A stretch of DNA of 64,000 nt, from NCBI RefSeq assembly GCF_963666545.1, contig NZ_OY762899.1:248001-312000 (forward strand). Reading direction: 5' to 3'. This stretch comes from an uncultured Bacteroides sp. GTDB lineage: Bacteria > Bacteroidota > Bacteroidia > Bacteroidales > Bacteroidaceae. Below, one piece after another: positions 37,645 to 47,432 of the stretch. The notes below the pieces were generated by a model, which saw only the letters and a program-made list of their open reading frames with translations, was not told the origin of the DNA and made no database searches. Position 1 is the first letter of the stretch; each line of letters starts with the position of its first letter. The position numbers and the translations under genes are program-made.

Positions 37645-39642
37645 TTACGAGATGAGTGCCAGAAATTCCTCCTCGTTTACTATTTTAACGCCCAATTTAG
37701 CGGCTTTCTCCAATTTTGCCGGCCCCATATTCTCACCTGCAAGAATGAAACTGGTTTTTGAAGAAATACTGCCTACATTTTTTCCGCCATTCTTCTCAAT
37801 AATGTCTTTGTATTCGTCTCTTGAGTGATGGGTGAAAACACCACTTATGACAATCGATTGCCCCAATAGTTTATCAGTGGTGTCATGGGTTTCTTCTTCG
37901 GAACGATAGAGATGTAAGCCACTGCATTTCAATCTTTCCACTAAGTTCCTGTTGGCCTCATTTGCAAAGTATGAAAGAATACTTTGAGCTATTTTTTCAC
38001 CTATTTCATCGATAGTTTTCAACGTTTCGAGGTCGGCTTCCTTCAATTCATCAATAGTATTAAAGGCACGGGCTATCTTCTTTGCAACCGTTTCACCCAC
38101 AAAGCGAATGCCCAAGGCAAAAAGTACGCGTTCAAAAGGCACTTGCTTGCTTTGCTCAATACCATTAATAATATTTTCGGCTGATTTATCTCCCATACGA
38201 TCGAGCTCTTTGATGTCTTTCACATGCAGTTCGTACAAGTCAGCTGTATTTTTTATAAGGCCTAATTTAAAAAACAAATCAACTGTTTCAGGTCCCAGGC
38301 CATCAATATTCATCGCTTTTCGACTAATGAAATGCTCTATTTTCCCTTTAATCTGCGGTGGGCAAGCAGTTTCGTTAGGGCAATAATGGGCAGCTTCACC
38401 TTCAATACGAATTAGCTTACTGCCACATTCCGGACAATTTGTGATAAATTTCACCTTTTCACCAATCATGAAACGGGCAGAGACATCCACTCCTGTGATT
38501 TTCGGAATAATTTCTCCTCCCTTTTCCACATAAACCATATCTCCGATATGTAAATCCAATCCTTCGATGATGTCTGCGTTGTGTAGGGAGGCACGCTTTA
38601 CGACTGTTCCTGATAACTGAACAGGGTCCAAATTGGCTACTGGAGTAATAGCTCCTGTTCGTCCAACTTGAAAAGTAACCATATTGAGCCGCGTCAAAGC
38701 TTGTTCAGCCTGAAACTTATATGCAATGGCCCAACGAGGCGATTTTGCAGTAAAACCGAGGTTCTTCTGTTGCTTTAGACTGTTGACTTTGAGCACGATG
38801 CCATCTGTGGCTACAGGGAGGTTTTTTCGTTCCTGATTCCAATAGTTGATGAAGTCGAATACCTCTTGGAGCGTTTGGCATTTACACATCAATGGAGATA
38901 TTTTGAAACCCCATTTCTGAACTTCCTGCAGATTTTCATAATGTCCATCGCAAGGCAAGTTATCGCCCAATAAATAATAGAGGTAAGCATCAAGCTTTCT
39001 TGAAGCAACAGTCGATGAATTTTGCAACTTAAGTGTTCCTGAAGCAGCATTTCGGGGATTGGCAAAAAGAGGTTCTTCCCGTATTTCTCTATCTCGATTC
39101 AGTTCTTCGAAAACTTCCCAAGGCATTAATATCTCACCTCTGATTTCAAAAGATGGTGGATAATTATCTCCATGCAGTACCAGAGGAATACTTCGTATGG
39201 TCTTTACATTGTCTGTAACGTCGTCTCCTTTTTCTCCGTCACCACGAGTAACAGCACGAACCAGTTGTCCATCTTCATAAGTTAGCGAAATAGACGTTCC
39301 ATCGTATTTCATTTCACAGCAAATCTCAAAATCTTCATTCAGTGCTTTGCGTACGCGCTCATAGAAATCAGAAATCTCCCCTTCGGAATAGGTATTGGCA
39401 AGCGAAAGCATGGGATATTTGTGCGTTACCTGAGTGAAATTTTTATTCATGTCACTTCCCACACGCATAGTAGGCGAATTATCATCGCTAAATTCCGGAT
39501 GTAACTGTTCTAAATCCTGAAGTTCACGCATGAGATCATCAAATTCCTTATCAGTAATTTCAGGAGCGTTTAAGACGTAGTAGTTATGATTATGCCTATG
39601 GAGTTGGGCACGCAATTCGTTTATTTTATCTTCCACTGTCAT
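37645..39642 (-). CDS. ligA: NAD-dependent DNA ligase LigA
   Basis: The 665-residue replicative ligase seals nicks after Okazaki fragment maturation. It contains domain Ia ([19 protein letters not shown]), the adenylation Lys112 in CEMKYDGTS, an OB fold, the four-cysteine zinc finger (CPECGSKL and [11 protein letters not shown]), helix-hairpin-helix repeats (residues about 430-575), and a C-terminal BRCT domain starting around [12 protein letters not shown]. All essential motifs are present and the length is usual. It is divergent from trmD, and dapA follows on the same strand from its own promoter. Confidence 0.98.
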   Translation of the reverse strand: MTVEDKINELRAQLHRHNHNYYVLNAPEITDKEFDDLMRELQDLEQLHPEFSDDNSPTMRVGSDMNKNFTQVTHKYPMLSLANTYSEGEISDFYERVRKALNEDFEICCEMKYDGTSISLTYEDGQLVRAVTRGDGEKGDDVTDNVKTIRSIPLVLHGDNYPPSFEIRGEILMPWEVFEELNRDREIREEPLFANPRNAASGTLKLQNSSTVASRKLDAYLYYLLGDNLPCDGHYENLQEVQKWGFKISPLMCKCQTLQEVFDFINYWNQERKNLPVATDGIVLKVNSLKQQKNLGFTAKSPRWAIAYKFQAEQALTRLNMVTFQVGRTGAITPVANLDPVQLSGTVVKRASLHNADIIEGLDLHIGDMVYVEKGGEIIPKITGVDVSARFMIGEKVKFITNCPECGSKLIRIEGEAAHYCPNETACPPQIKGKIEHFISRKAMNIDGLGPETVDLFFKLGLIKNTADLYELHVKDIKELDRMGDKSAENIINGIEQSKQVPFERVLFALGIRFVGETVAKKIARAFNTIDELKEADLETLKTIDEIGEKIAQSILSYFANEANRNLVERLKCSGLHLYRSEEETHDTTDKLLGQSIVISGVFTHHSRDEYKDIIEKNGGKNVGSISSKTSFILAGENMGPAKLEKAAKLGVKIVNEEEFLALIS

Positions 39643-39662
39643 ATTTCCAACATTGTTTCGGG

Positions 39663-39670
39663 CAAAAATA
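39663..39670 (-). promoter_or_regulatory. Putative -7 box for ligA
   Basis: TATTTTTG on the minus strand, 20 bases before the ligA ATG, so the leader is very short. Confidence 0.5.
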
Positions 39671-39692
39671 CGTGTTTATCTTTGAATATTTG

Positions 39693-39700
39693 TACTTTTG
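39693..39700 (+). promoter_or_regulatory. Putative -7 box for trmD
   Basis: TACTTTTG, exact match, 18 bases before the ATG at 39719. It overlaps an upstream TTG that would otherwise extend the trmD frame, which supports the later start. Confidence 0.55.
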
Positions 39701-39718
39701 CGAGAAATTAAAAGAGAT

Positions 39719-40396
39719 ATGCGCATTGATATTATTACAGTTTTGCCGGAGATGATTGAAGGATTCTTTAATTGCTCGATCATGAAACGTGCTCAAAATA
39801 AGGGACTTGCTCAAATTCATATTCACAATCTGCGTGATTTCACAGAAGATAAATATCGTCGTGTAGATGATTATCCGTTTGGTGGTTTTGCCGGAATGGT
39901 AATGAAAATAGAACCGATAGAACGTTGCATCAATGCATTGAAAGCGGAGCGGACATATGATGAAGTAATATTTACCACCCCTGACGGAGAGCAATTTGAT
40001 CAGAAAATGGCTAATACTTTATCTTTGGCAGGCAATCTAATCATTCTTTGCGGGCATTTCAAAGGTATTGACTATCGCATTCGCGAGCATTTTATAACCA
40101 AAGAAATCAGTATTGGAGATTACGTATTGACAGGAGGTGAACTTGCTGCGGCTGTAATGGCAGATGCAATAGTGCGAATCATTCCAGGAGTTATTTCTGA
40201 TGAGCAATCAGCACTTTCAGACTCTTTCCAAGATAACCTGCTTGCTGCTCCGGTATATACGCGTCCGGCAGAATACAATGGATGGAAAGTCCCAGATATT
40301 CTTTTGTCCGGGCACGAAGCTAAAATAAAGGAGTGGGAATTGAAACAATCTTTTGAACGAACGAAGCGTCTTCGTCCTGATTTGCTAGAGGATTAA
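39719..40396 (+). CDS. trmD: tRNA (guanine-N1)-methyltransferase TrmD
   Basis: TrmD methylates G37 of tRNAs, including those reading CUN, CGG and CCN codons, and prevents frameshifting. The 225-residue SPOUT enzyme begins [17 protein letters not shown] and carries the knotted SAM-binding loop [14 protein letters not shown] and the [16 protein letters not shown]-like C-terminal helix (here [20 protein letters not shown]). The start at 39719 is chosen because a promoter box overlaps the alternative TTG at 39698. No rimM or rplS lies alongside, unlike in proteobacteria. Confidence 0.96.
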   Translation: MRIDIITVLPEMIEGFFNCSIMKRAQNKGLAQIHIHNLRDFTEDKYRRVDDYPFGGFAGMVMKIEPIERCINALKAERTYDEVIFTTPDGEQFDQKMANTLSLAGNLIILCGHFKGIDYRIREHFITKEISIGDYVLTGGELAAAVMADAIVRIIPGVISDEQSALSDSFQDNLLAAPVYTRPAEYNGWKVPDILLSGHEAKIKEWELKQSFERTKRLRPDLLED

Positions 40397-40791
40397 ACTT
40401 TAGAGCCTTAACGGGGTCCCTGAAAGTTATCTACTATTGTTACGGTAAGTTCAACCTCATTAAACTTCATCTTCGAAAAAACAGGTTTAAGGATGAACAA
40501 GCCTACGTTAATGGTTGCTTCCCTCAAAATCATCCTTTTTTGCAGTGCCTCCAAATATAGAGCATATACAGTTATCTATCAAATATAAAATTATTTTATC
40601 TTCTTATATTGTTCTAATAGTACACAAAAAACAATATTGCTCTTTTTGTTTTCAATATTTACAATACATTTTACTCTAAATTCGAGTATACAATAAAGGC
40701 AGCATTTCTAAAAACGATGCCTTTATCATTAGCTTATACAAATAGCATCTTATTATAAAAATATATGCGAATGAGTATATGGTAATTATAT
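40397..40791. other. Intergenic region trmD/pyrD with possible gene remnant
   Basis: 395 bases between convergent genes. The minus strand holds an open frame without upstream stop from about 40578 to 40408 (see findings). A weak hairpin lies at 40694-40725 with no T tract. No recognised gene. Confidence 0.5.
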
Positions 40792-41703
40792 TTACACCTC
40801 AAGTGCACCTATAATATCTCTAACAGACTTGATTTGATGTCTTTCAAGATAGTCATTAATACCTTCTTCTACTTTAATCGTGGTAGTCGGATCTATAAAA
40901 TTTGCAGTACCTATCTGTATAGCAGAGGCCCCTGCAAGCATAAACTCTACTGCATCTTTCCAATCCATTATGCCACCCATTCCAATGACTGGTATTTTTA
41001 CTGCATTAGCGACCTGCCAAACCATGCGGAGTGCGATAGGTTTCACTGCTGGTCCCGATAAACCACCTGTAATTGTGGAAAGCAGAGGACGTTTGCGTTC
41101 TGCATCAATGGCCATTCCTAGCAAAGTATTGATTAATGATACGCTGTCTGCACCACTATCTTCAGCTGAACGGGCTATTTCGGTAATATCAGTCACATTT
41201 GGAGATAGCTTCACGATAAGTGTCTTTTTGTAAGCCTCTCGCACAGCTTTAACAACACTACATGCTCCCGTTGTAGTCACTCCAAAAGCCATGCCACCTT
41301 CCTTCACATTGGGGCATGAGATGTTTAACTCAATAGCAGAAATATTGTCAAGTTCATTTATGATTTCAGCTGTTTTTACATAATCATCGATGGCAGATCC
41401 CGATACATTTACAATTATATTTGTATCGAGGCTTTTTATGCGTGGATATATATGTTCGGCAAAGTACTTTGCCCCTTTATTTTGCAGTCCAACGGCGTTG
41501 AGCATGCCTGAAGGGGTTTCTGCCATACGCGGATAAGGGTTTCCTTCACGTTTGTGAAGAGTAGTACCTTTCACAATAATGCCACCTATTCGCTCTATAT
41601 TTATAAAATCTTCGAATTCTTCACCATAGCCAAATGTACCCGACGCAGTCATTACCGGGTTTTTCATCTTTAGTTCGCCTATATTTACACTCAAATCTGC
41701 CAT
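40792..41703 (-). CDS. pyrD: Dihydroorotate dehydrogenase, class 1B catalytic subunit PyrD
   Basis: PyrD oxidises dihydroorotate to orotate in pyrimidine synthesis. The 303-residue FMN-binding TIM barrel begins [20 protein letters not shown] and has [21 protein letters not shown] with the class 1 active-site region, [11 protein letters not shown] and GMGGIMDW phosphate-binding loops. The class 1B assignment follows from its overlap (13 bases) with pyrK, whose product supplies FAD and an iron-sulfur cluster so that NAD can be the electron acceptor. Confidence 0.97.
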   Translation of the reverse strand: MADLSVNIGELKMKNPVMTASGTFGYGEEFEDFINIERIGGIIVKGTTLHKREGNPYPRMAETPSGMLNAVGLQNKGAKYFAEHIYPRIKSLDTNIIVNVSGSAIDDYVKTAEIINELDNISAIELNISCPNVKEGGMAFGVTTTGACSVVKAVREAYKKTLIVKLSPNVTDITEIARSAEDSGADSVSLINTLLGMAIDAERKRPLLSTITGGLSGPAVKPIALRMVWQVANAVKIPVIGMGGIMDWKDAVEFMLAGASAIQIGTANFIDPTTTIKVEEGINDYLERHQIKSVRDIIGALEV

Positions 41704-42467
41704 AATAGTTTATTTATATTAAATACAGGACCTTCTGTACATACACATAAGTGTCCCTCAGTAGTATTTTCAACGCAACAAAGACATGCACCTATTCCGC
41801 ACGCCATAGTATTCTCTAACGAAACCTCGCAAGCGATATTTCTTTCTTTAGCGTATTTGGCTACGGCCATCATCATCAGTTTAGGACCGCAAGTATAGAT
41901 CTGATCAAATTGTACCTTATTTAGTATCGAATGCTGGGTGACATACCCTTTCTCACCATGACTTCCGTCTTCAGTAGTAGTATTAACATCGCCATAGAGA
42001 GCAAACTCATTGAGTTGGAGCAAATCATTTTTGCTTCTGGCTCCTAATAAGAAAGTTGGGATACAGCCGTTTTTAGTTAATTGTTCACCCAAATATAACA
42101 TAGGTGCAGTACCAACACCTCCGCCAACCAAGAGAACCTTCTTTGAGGGCGTTTGCGGCATTGTAAAGCTGTTGCCTAAAGGGAATATAACATTCACTTT
42201 ATTACCTGGAATAACTTCTGCAAGATGTCTTGTTCCATCACCTACAATTTGTATTAAGAACCATACCTCATTGCGTTCTTTATCCACGAAATTGATAGAT
42301 ATAGGACGGCGCAAGAATGTTTTTTGCGAACCGTCAACCAATAATTCGGCAAATTGACCTGGAAGCATGTCCGGCAGTGTAGATGAAGCCGTCATCTTAA
42401 GTAACACGTAGTTTGTATTCAATCTCGCATTCTCGGTGACAATCAAGTCTAAAATAAATTTTTTCAT
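41691..42467 (-). CDS. pyrK: Dihydroorotate dehydrogenase electron transfer subunit PyrK
   Basis: The 258-residue flavoprotein has a ferredoxin-reductase fold: FAD-binding [10 protein letters not shown], the NAD-binding GGGVGTAPM segment, and a C-terminal 2Fe-2S site with cysteines in [12 protein letters not shown] and [10 protein letters not shown]. It passes electrons from PyrD's FMN to NAD. Its 3' end overlaps pyrD by 13 bases, implying translational coupling. A promoter box lies about 42 bases upstream. Confidence 0.96.
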   Translation of the reverse strand: MKKFILDLIVTENARLNTNYVLLKMTASSTLPDMLPGQFAELLVDGSQKTFLRRPISINFVDKERNEVWFLIQIVGDGTRHLAEVIPGNKVNVIFPLGNSFTMPQTPSKKVLLVGGGVGTAPMLYLGEQLTKNGCIPTFLLGARSKNDLLQLNEFALYGDVNTTTEDGSHGEKGYVTQHSILNKVQFDQIYTCGPKLMMMAVAKYAKERNIACEVSLENTMACGIGACLCCVENTTEGHLCVCTEGPVFNINKLLWQI

Positions 42468-42508
42468 GTGGGTTATAGAAGAGAGTAAGTATATTCGTAT
42501 TCGATTGA

Positions 42509-42516
42509 CAAAGATA
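42509..42516 (-). promoter_or_regulatory. Putative -7 box for pyrK-pyrD
   Basis: TATCTTTG on the minus strand, 41 bases upstream of pyrK and inside the short gap after the XRE gene. Confidence 0.5.
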
Positions 42517-42548
42517 CATGAAAAAGTGAAAAGTCTGATCCTTACCGA

Positions 42549-43001
42549 TCATTTTTCACCTTTGAAAGTCTCATACGTATTATCATCAAAGAAAATTCTT
42601 ATTTCAGTGATTTTTCTGGGAGGTCTTTCTATATACCTAATCTCCTGTTTTACAGCCTCTTTAGGTATGTTTTCAGGTGTTTTTGGAGCGATTTCCTTGC
42701 GATATACTGAATCATCTGTCCGTTTGGGAGGATTTAATAGATTCTCGTCAAATAAGGAAGGCAAATAATCAGGCGCTGAAGAACTTTTTTCAGTTAGATT
42801 GCCGGTACCATACAAAAGCCACTCCAAATTTATATAAGTATATCTTTGGTGAACTTTCATTATTACATCTAGGCTCGGATTATTTCGCCCATTCAAAATA
42901 TGAGAGAGAGTAGACTGTTGGATACCAATGCTTTCTGCAAAAGCTCCTGATGCCATGTTCTCTCTTTCCATAATCAATTTGATTCTGTCTTTAATATCCA
43001 T
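42549..43001 (-). CDS. XRE-family helix-turn-helix protein
   Basis: The 150-residue protein has an N-terminal Cro/C1-type HTH (residues about 5-60: ASGAFAESIGIQQSTLSHIL then NGRNNPSLDVIMKV), a WLLYGTG segment common to this group, and a C-terminal proline- and charge-rich tail with RKITEIRIFFDDNTYETF. It probably binds DNA as a dimer. It sits upstream of pyrK on the same strand but pyrK has its own promoter box, so a link to pyrimidine synthesis is not implied. Targets are unknown. Confidence 0.88.
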   Translation of the reverse strand: MDIKDRIKLIMERENMASGAFAESIGIQQSTLSHILNGRNNPSLDVIMKVHQRYTYINLEWLLYGTGNLTEKSSSAPDYLPSLFDENLLNPPKRTDDSVYRKEIAPKTPENIPKEAVKQEIRYIERPPRKITEIRIFFDDNTYETFKGEK

Positions 43002-43014
43002 CTTTAAGTAATTA

Positions 43015-43044
43015 CAAATATACTATTTATCGACTAATTCACAA
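43015..43044 (-). promoter_or_regulatory. Promoter of the XRE gene
   Basis: On the minus strand TTG (43042-43044) and TATATTTG (43015-43022) lie 19 bases apart, an ideal spacing. The predicted leader is only a few bases long. Confidence 0.6.
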
Positions 43045-43948
43045 TTCTATTTAGGAAATAGACCGAATACAAAAGTAAATAAATAAAATCACAAATACAA
43101 ATAAAAGTCATATACATTGGTAATAAGACAAATGTATAATGGAGTAATCCATATACTTTTATATATAATAAACACCTATTTTTATCTGCAATTAATTACT
43201 TCATAATTTAAACTTAACTACCTAATAATAAGCATATTATTATATATTATTGCATTCAAAATTCGATTTATTACAAATGTTTTTAAACTAATAAATCATT
43301 ATCATATAGATACTTCATATTTTTAATATAATACACTCATTATTAGCTATTTATATTATTTAATATTGAATGTTAATTATGTTCTCTGCACATTTATATA
43401 TGTAAGTTTATTAATATTTATGGTGGAATTATTTTTGTGAAATCAAACTTTACATTACAATTGTTATACCTTCACAACAGCATAATTACATTTGTTTATT
43501 GAAGCATTATATACTTGTCATATCACCTAGTTGTTTAGGAAACAAAAGTGAATTACCAAAAGTCTTATATTGAATTATATACTGATTTTACAAATATGAA
43601 TCCGTTTATAATTTTAATCTTGATTTTGATTTTACTAAGTTATATTGACAGACCTCCTTCTAAATAGATTTCTTTGCTATATTTTCAACCAAGTGGACGA
43701 TAAATATTAAATAATGAATTCTGAGAGGTCTTATTTCATCCTAAATCGCATATAATCAATGATTTAACTCCCATTTCTTTATCCAATATTTGTCTTAATC
43801 TAGAATACTCAAGCACGTTTTAGTCTAAAAAAACAAAATGATAGATATTGGAAGATTACAAAGCATTATGAGAAACGTGTGAGGGAGATTTTCTATTTGC
43901 TTTTTTATGAATCAAAATTAAAGTCAGTTTATAAATGGGTAAAATGAA

Positions 43949-43983
43949 GTGATCCGGCATTAATGAGTGGTGACCCGGTATTA
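43949..43983. repeat. Tandem repeat GTGAYCCGGYATTA
   Basis: GTGATCCGGCATTA at 43949 and GTGACCCGGTATTA at 43970 differ at two of 14 positions and start 21 bases apart. They are GC-rich islands in the surrounding AT-rich desert. Confidence 0.6.
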
Positions 43984-44060
43984 TATACGAAACGTGCACA
44001 ATTCATAAACAGAATGAATGCGCACGTTCAATAATATGATAGCAGCAATAAATATTGGCA

Positions 44061-45080
44061 TCAATGCAAAATATTGAAAACCAGTTCGCGAAGAATATCT
44101 CCATCGTTCATTGAAGCACTATCTATTCCTTTACTTTTCGCGTCAGCATATCGAATATCTCCAATGATTTGCATCGTTTTTATTCCATTGTATTTTCTCA
44201 TTGCAGCTGCATAGTCACGAGCTTGCCAAGGAGTCTTTAATCCTAACATAGCGGCAATTCCTTGTTCAGATTTATCTGGAGCATAATAAGCTAACATTAA
44301 ATTAGAGAAAAAATTAAAGAGAAGAGGCAATGTCATTTGAATCGGATTAGCCTTAGGATTTTCTTCGAAAAATTTGATAATCTTATTAGCTTTGAGTACG
44401 TCCTTTTCAATTAAAGCACTGCGTAGTTCAAAGTTATTGTAGTCTTTACTTATACCAATGTTCTTCTCTACTTGTTCAGGCGTTATACGCATCTGTCCCT
44501 TAGGCAATGTAATGATCAGTTTTTCAAGCTCCCCAGTTAGTCGACTGAGATCGGTTCCGACGAAGTCCGCTAACATTTGACCTGCTTTGGGCTCGACATC
44601 TACTCCTTTACGCTTTAGATAAGAGGATATAAAAGCTGGAAGGGCAGTCTCTTTAATTCGTTTTGATTCAAAAAGTAGACCTTTTTTCTCTATTTCAGCG
44701 GCTATTTTTTTTCTCCTGTCAAGCGTGCCGTGTTTATGGCACATTACTAATATAGTAGAGTTCAGAGGCTTTTGAAGATAAAAAGTGAGTCCTTCAATAT
44801 TTTTTATAGCTTGTGATTCTTTCACAATAACCACTTGATATTCGGACATCATCGGATATCTTTTAGCAGCATTTATTACCGTCGAGATATCAACATCAGC
44901 TCCATAAACTATCGTTGAGTTGAACTCCTTTTCTGTTTCAGTTAAAACATTAGCAGCAATATAGTCAGCAATCAAGTCGATATAATAGGATTCCTCGCCC
45001 ATCAAATAATAGATGGGGCGATATTGTTTAGCTTTTAATTCTTTGAGAATATCATCACAAGTTAATTCTTGTTTGGCCAT
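44061..45080 (-). CDS. holA: DNA polymerase III delta subunit HolA
   Basis: The delta subunit opens the sliding clamp in the clamp-loader complex. The 339-residue protein begins MAKQELTCDDILKELKAKQY with the delta family N-terminus (PIYYLMGEESYYIDLIADYI), a degenerate AAA+ fold without a Walker A motif, as expected for delta, and the conserved FVGTDLSRLTGELEKL segment. It follows the AMP nucleosidase gene by 17 bases and lacks its own promoter box, so the two are probably co-transcribed. Confidence 0.93.
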   Translation of the reverse strand: MAKQELTCDDILKELKAKQYRPIYYLMGEESYYIDLIADYIAANVLTETEKEFNSTIVYGADVDISTVINAAKRYPMMSEYQVVIVKESQAIKNIEGLTFYLQKPLNSTILVMCHKHGTLDRRKKIAAEIEKKGLLFESKRIKETALPAFISSYLKRKGVDVEPKAGQMLADFVGTDLSRLTGELEKLIITLPKGQMRITPEQVEKNIGISKDYNNFELRSALIEKDVLKANKIIKFFEENPKANPIQMTLPLLFNFFSNLMLAYYAPDKSEQGIAAMLGLKTPWQARDYAAAMRKYNGIKTMQIIGDIRYADAKSKGIDSASMNDGDILRELVFNILH

Positions 45081-45097
45081 ATTACATAGAAGTGTTA

Positions 45098-45874
45098 TTA
45101 CCAGTCAAATTTCAGATGTTTTACAGTTTTCTTTGCTTCAATAATCATTCGTAAAGATGCTATACCAATCTGAACATGTTCTTTTACGTAATTTTGAGTC
45201 ACAATATTGTCGCTCTTATCCGTCTTTACTCCTTCCGGAATCATTGGTTGGTCGGATACAAGTAGCAAAGCTCCTGTAGGTATATGATTGGCAAAGCCAA
45301 CACTAAACACCGTCGCCGTTTCCATATCAACGGCCATGGCACGCGTTTTTTGTAGATAGCTCTTAAATTCATCATCATGCTCCCATATACGGCGATTGGT
45401 GGTATATACAGTCCCCGTCCAGTAATCTCGTGCATGGTCGCGAATGGCTGAAGAGACAGCACGTTGCAACATAAATGCCGGGAGCGATGGAACTTCAGGG
45501 GGGAAATAATCATTTGAGGTTCCTTCACCTCTAATAGCAGCAATAGGAAGTATTAAATCTCCAATCTTATTTTTCTTGTCTATCCCACCACACTTACCTA
45601 AGAATAAGCAAGCCTTAGGGGTAATAGCACCTAGAAGATCCATAATAATTGCAGCGTTGGGGCTGCCCATACCGAAGTTAATAATCGTAATTCCTTCAGC
45701 AGACGCTGATATCATATTAGCATCAGTTCCTAAAATCGGAACATTAAATTCTTGCGCAAATATTTCTACATACTTGTTGAAGTTGGTCAATAATATATAT
45801 TCTCCAAAATCTTCGAGATTGCGTTTAGTGTAGCGAGGTAGCCAGTTAGCCACGATTTCTTGCTTCGTTTTCAT
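45098..45874 (-). CDS. amn: AMP nucleosidase (short form)
   Basis: The 258-residue protein is a nucleoside phosphorylase-type (NP-I) fold enzyme matching the short AMP nucleosidases of Bacteroidetes. Motifs include INFGMGSPNAAIIMDLL, LGKCGGIDKKNKIGDLILP, AVDMETATVFSVG (ribose-binding Met-Glu) and LLVSDQPMIPEG with the catalytic Asp. It should cleave AMP to adenine and ribose 5-phosphate. It lacks the long N-terminal domain of E. coli Amn. It lies upstream of holA. Confidence 0.92.
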   Translation of the reverse strand: MKTKQEIVANWLPRYTKRNLEDFGEYILLTNFNKYVEIFAQEFNVPILGTDANMISASAEGITIINFGMGSPNAAIIMDLLGAITPKACLFLGKCGGIDKKNKIGDLILPIAAIRGEGTSNDYFPPEVPSLPAFMLQRAVSSAIRDHARDYWTGTVYTTNRRIWEHDDEFKSYLQKTRAMAVDMETATVFSVGFANHIPTGALLLVSDQPMIPEGVKTDKSDNIVTQNYVKEHVQIGIASLRMIIEAKKTVKHLKFDW

Positions 45875-45884
45875 AATAATTCAT

Positions 45885-45892
45885 TAAATTTG
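45885..45892 (+). promoter_or_regulatory. Putative -7 box for the HsdR-N-like gene
   Basis: TAAATTTG, exact consensus match, 47 bases before the plus-strand ATG. It faces the opposing amn box at 45928. Confidence 0.5.
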
Positions 45893-45927
45893 TATTTCCA
45901 ATAAATGAGGAACCAATATTTAACGTA

Positions 45928-45935
45928 CAAAAGTA
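45928..45935 (-). promoter_or_regulatory. Putative -7 box for amn-holA
   Basis: TACTTTTG on the minus strand, 53 bases before the amn ATG and only five bases before the start codon of the divergent gene. Confidence 0.55.
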
Positions 45936-45939
45936 GTAA

Positions 45940-46389
45940 ATGTTATCGTTAAACCTGCCTACGTTTGAGACAAAAATAACTTTGCGTAACGAAAAAAGCG
46001 TAATTTTCGATATAATCCGCAAACGATATGTAGCATTAACCCCTGAAGAATGGGTAAGGCAACATTTTGTTCATTTTCTTATAACCCATAAAGGTTACCC
46101 GGTTGCGCTGATGGGCAATGAAATTTTGCTGAATCTTAATGGTACAAAGAAAAGATGTGATACTGTACTTTATCGGCAGGACTTAACGGCTCGAATGATC
46201 ATAGAATACAAAGCACCCCACATAAAAATTACCCAAGCTGTTTTTGATCAAATCACCCGCTATAACATGGTATTGAAGGTAGATTACCTTGTGGTGAGCA
46301 ATGGTATGCAACATTATTGTTGCCGAATGAATTACAATGACCAGAGCTACACTTTTCTTGAAGACATTCCTGATTACATCGCATTATAA
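45940..46389 (+). CDS. HsdR N-terminal-like (PD-(D/E)XK) nuclease-fold protein
   Basis: The 149-residue protein corresponds to the N-terminal nuclease region of type I restriction R subunits. Catalytic-type residues are visible: Asp in KRCDTVLYR and the Glu-Lys pair in IIEYKAPH. No helicase, HsdM or HsdS genes are nearby, so it is not part of an R-M system. Stand-alone proteins of this family are common in Bacteroidetes next to holA; their function is unknown, perhaps DNA repair. It is divergent from amn, and its transcript ends at a strong hairpin. Confidence 0.85.
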   Translation: MLSLNLPTFETKITLRNEKSVIFDIIRKRYVALTPEEWVRQHFVHFLITHKGYPVALMGNEILLNLNGTKKRCDTVLYRQDLTARMIIEYKAPHIKITQAVFDQITRYNMVLKVDYLVVSNGMQHYCCRMNYNDQSYTFLEDIPDYIAL

Positions 46390-46495
46390 CTGATATAATC
46401 ATTATTGAAGATGCAAACTTAACGACTGCATACAGATCGAATATCATTTTATTTTAATAAAAAAATGAGTTAAGTAAGATCTCAGAATATAATAT

Positions 46496-46547
46496 AAATG
46501 AGCCTCTTGAGTGAGTATACAAATCACTCAAAAGGCTCATTTCTTTT
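46496..46547 (+). terminator. Terminator of the HsdR-N-like gene
   Basis: A 19-bp imperfect stem (46496-46514 with 46524-46542, one mismatch) with a 9-base loop and a TTCTTTTCT tract, about 107 bases after the stop. Confidence 0.75.
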
Positions 46548-46568
46548 CTGTAGAACAAAAAAATATAT

Positions 46569-46607
46569 TAAAGATTAGTTTGGCTTAAATGCCCAAACTA
46601 ATCTTTA
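46569..46607 (-). terminator. Terminator of the zinc-ribbon/Nif3 operon
   Basis: A perfect stem of at least 14 bp (46570-46583 with 46593-46606), followed on the minus strand by a T/A-rich run ending in T7. It lies 18 bases past the stop codon. Confidence 0.75.
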
Positions 46608-46623
46608 TATATCTAAGAAAAAA

Positions 46624-47427
46624 TTATTTTTTTCCGGCTTTTTCTACCTTTTCAACTTTTTGCTCTAATTCAATGCCTGCCAATTCAGGGTCAATCATCA
46701 CCCTACCGCAATATTCGCAAACGATAATTTTCTTGCGAGAACGAATATCCAACTGTCTCTGAGGTGGAATTTTGTTGAAGCAGCCGCCACAAGCATCACG
46801 TTGTACATATACAATACCCAATCCATTACGTGAATTTTTGCGAATACGTTTAAATGATTGAAGCAAACGAGGTTCAATTGTCGTTTCCAGAACTTTAGCT
46901 TTATCTCTCAGCTTTTCTTCCTCTTGCTTTGTTTCTGAAACGATCTCATCCAATTCACTCTTCTTTTGGTCAAGGTCTTTCTTTCTCTCATCTAAGATAG
47001 CGATGCTTTTAGCTGCTTCTTCCGATTTTTCTTTTTCTTCAGCAATAAATTCCTTGATACGCTTTTCGCACAATTCAACTTCAAGAGTCTGAAATTCGAT
47101 TTCTTTACTTAAAAAGTCATATTCACGATTGTTTCGTACATTATCTTGCTGAGATTTATACTTATCAACTGCAACTTTTGAAGTATCTATTTCAATTTTT
47201 TTAGCAGCAATAGCCGCTTTTAGTTCGTCAATTTCCGCTTTAATTTTATCGATACGCGTACTCAAACCGGCAACTTCGTCTTCAAGGTCTTGTACTTCCA
47301 AAGGAAGTTCTCCTCTTAATGTCTTAATTTTATCAATTTCAGACAACATTGTCTGTAGTTGAAACAATGCTTTTAGCTTTTGTTCAACTGTCAACTCTTT
47401 CGGTTCGTTTTTTGCTTCTTTAGCCAT
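46624..47427 (-). CDS. Coiled-coil protein with C4-type zinc ribbon
   Basis: The 267-residue protein is almost entirely coiled coil (residues about 10-190, Glu/Lys rich) with a C-terminal four-cysteine zinc ribbon (RDACGGCFNKIPPQ and IVCEYCGRVM). This zf-RING_7/DUF164-type family is widely conserved in bacteria; its role is not settled. It follows the Nif3 gene by five bases, a pairing that recurs in many genomes, so the two proteins may work together. A Lys-rich tail ends the protein. Confidence 0.9.
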   Translation of the reverse strand: MAKEAKNEPKELTVEQKLKALFQLQTMLSEIDKIKTLRGELPLEVQDLEDEVAGLSTRIDKIKAEIDELKAAIAAKKIEIDTSKVAVDKYKSQQDNVRNNREYDFLSKEIEFQTLEVELCEKRIKEFIAEEKEKSEEAAKSIAILDERKKDLDQKKSELDEIVSETKQEEEKLRDKAKVLETTIEPRLLQSFKRIRKNSRNGLGIVYVQRDACGGCFNKIPPQRQLDIRSRKKIIVCEYCGRVMIDPELAGIELEQKVEKVEKAGKK

Positions 47428-47432
47428 GTTAC

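Larger units (their letters stand above)
43002..44060. other. AT-rich gene desert
   Basis: A 1,059-base stretch without a credible gene. Bases 43050-43640 are extremely AT-rich. The right part is less AT-biased and holds a 48-codon startless frame (43804-43947), a tandem 14-base repeat (43949-43983), an inverted AGACCTC/GAGGTCT pair near 43650 and 43725, and an imperfect hairpin near 43994-44028. It looks like eroded sequence rather than a functional gene. Confidence 0.6.

Noticed and set aside
40694-40725. Hairpin TAAAGGCA/TGCCTTTA as a terminator
   Set aside because: It has an internal mismatch and no T tract on either strand, so I did not list it as a terminator.
43736-43816. A 26-codon minus-strand frame (VLEYSRLRQILDKEMG...)
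   Set aside because: Too short to distinguish from chance in an AT-rich region, with no start context or promoter.
45940-46389. A type I restriction-modification system
   Set aside because: Only the nuclease-like N-terminal domain is present; no helicase, methylase or specificity genes.
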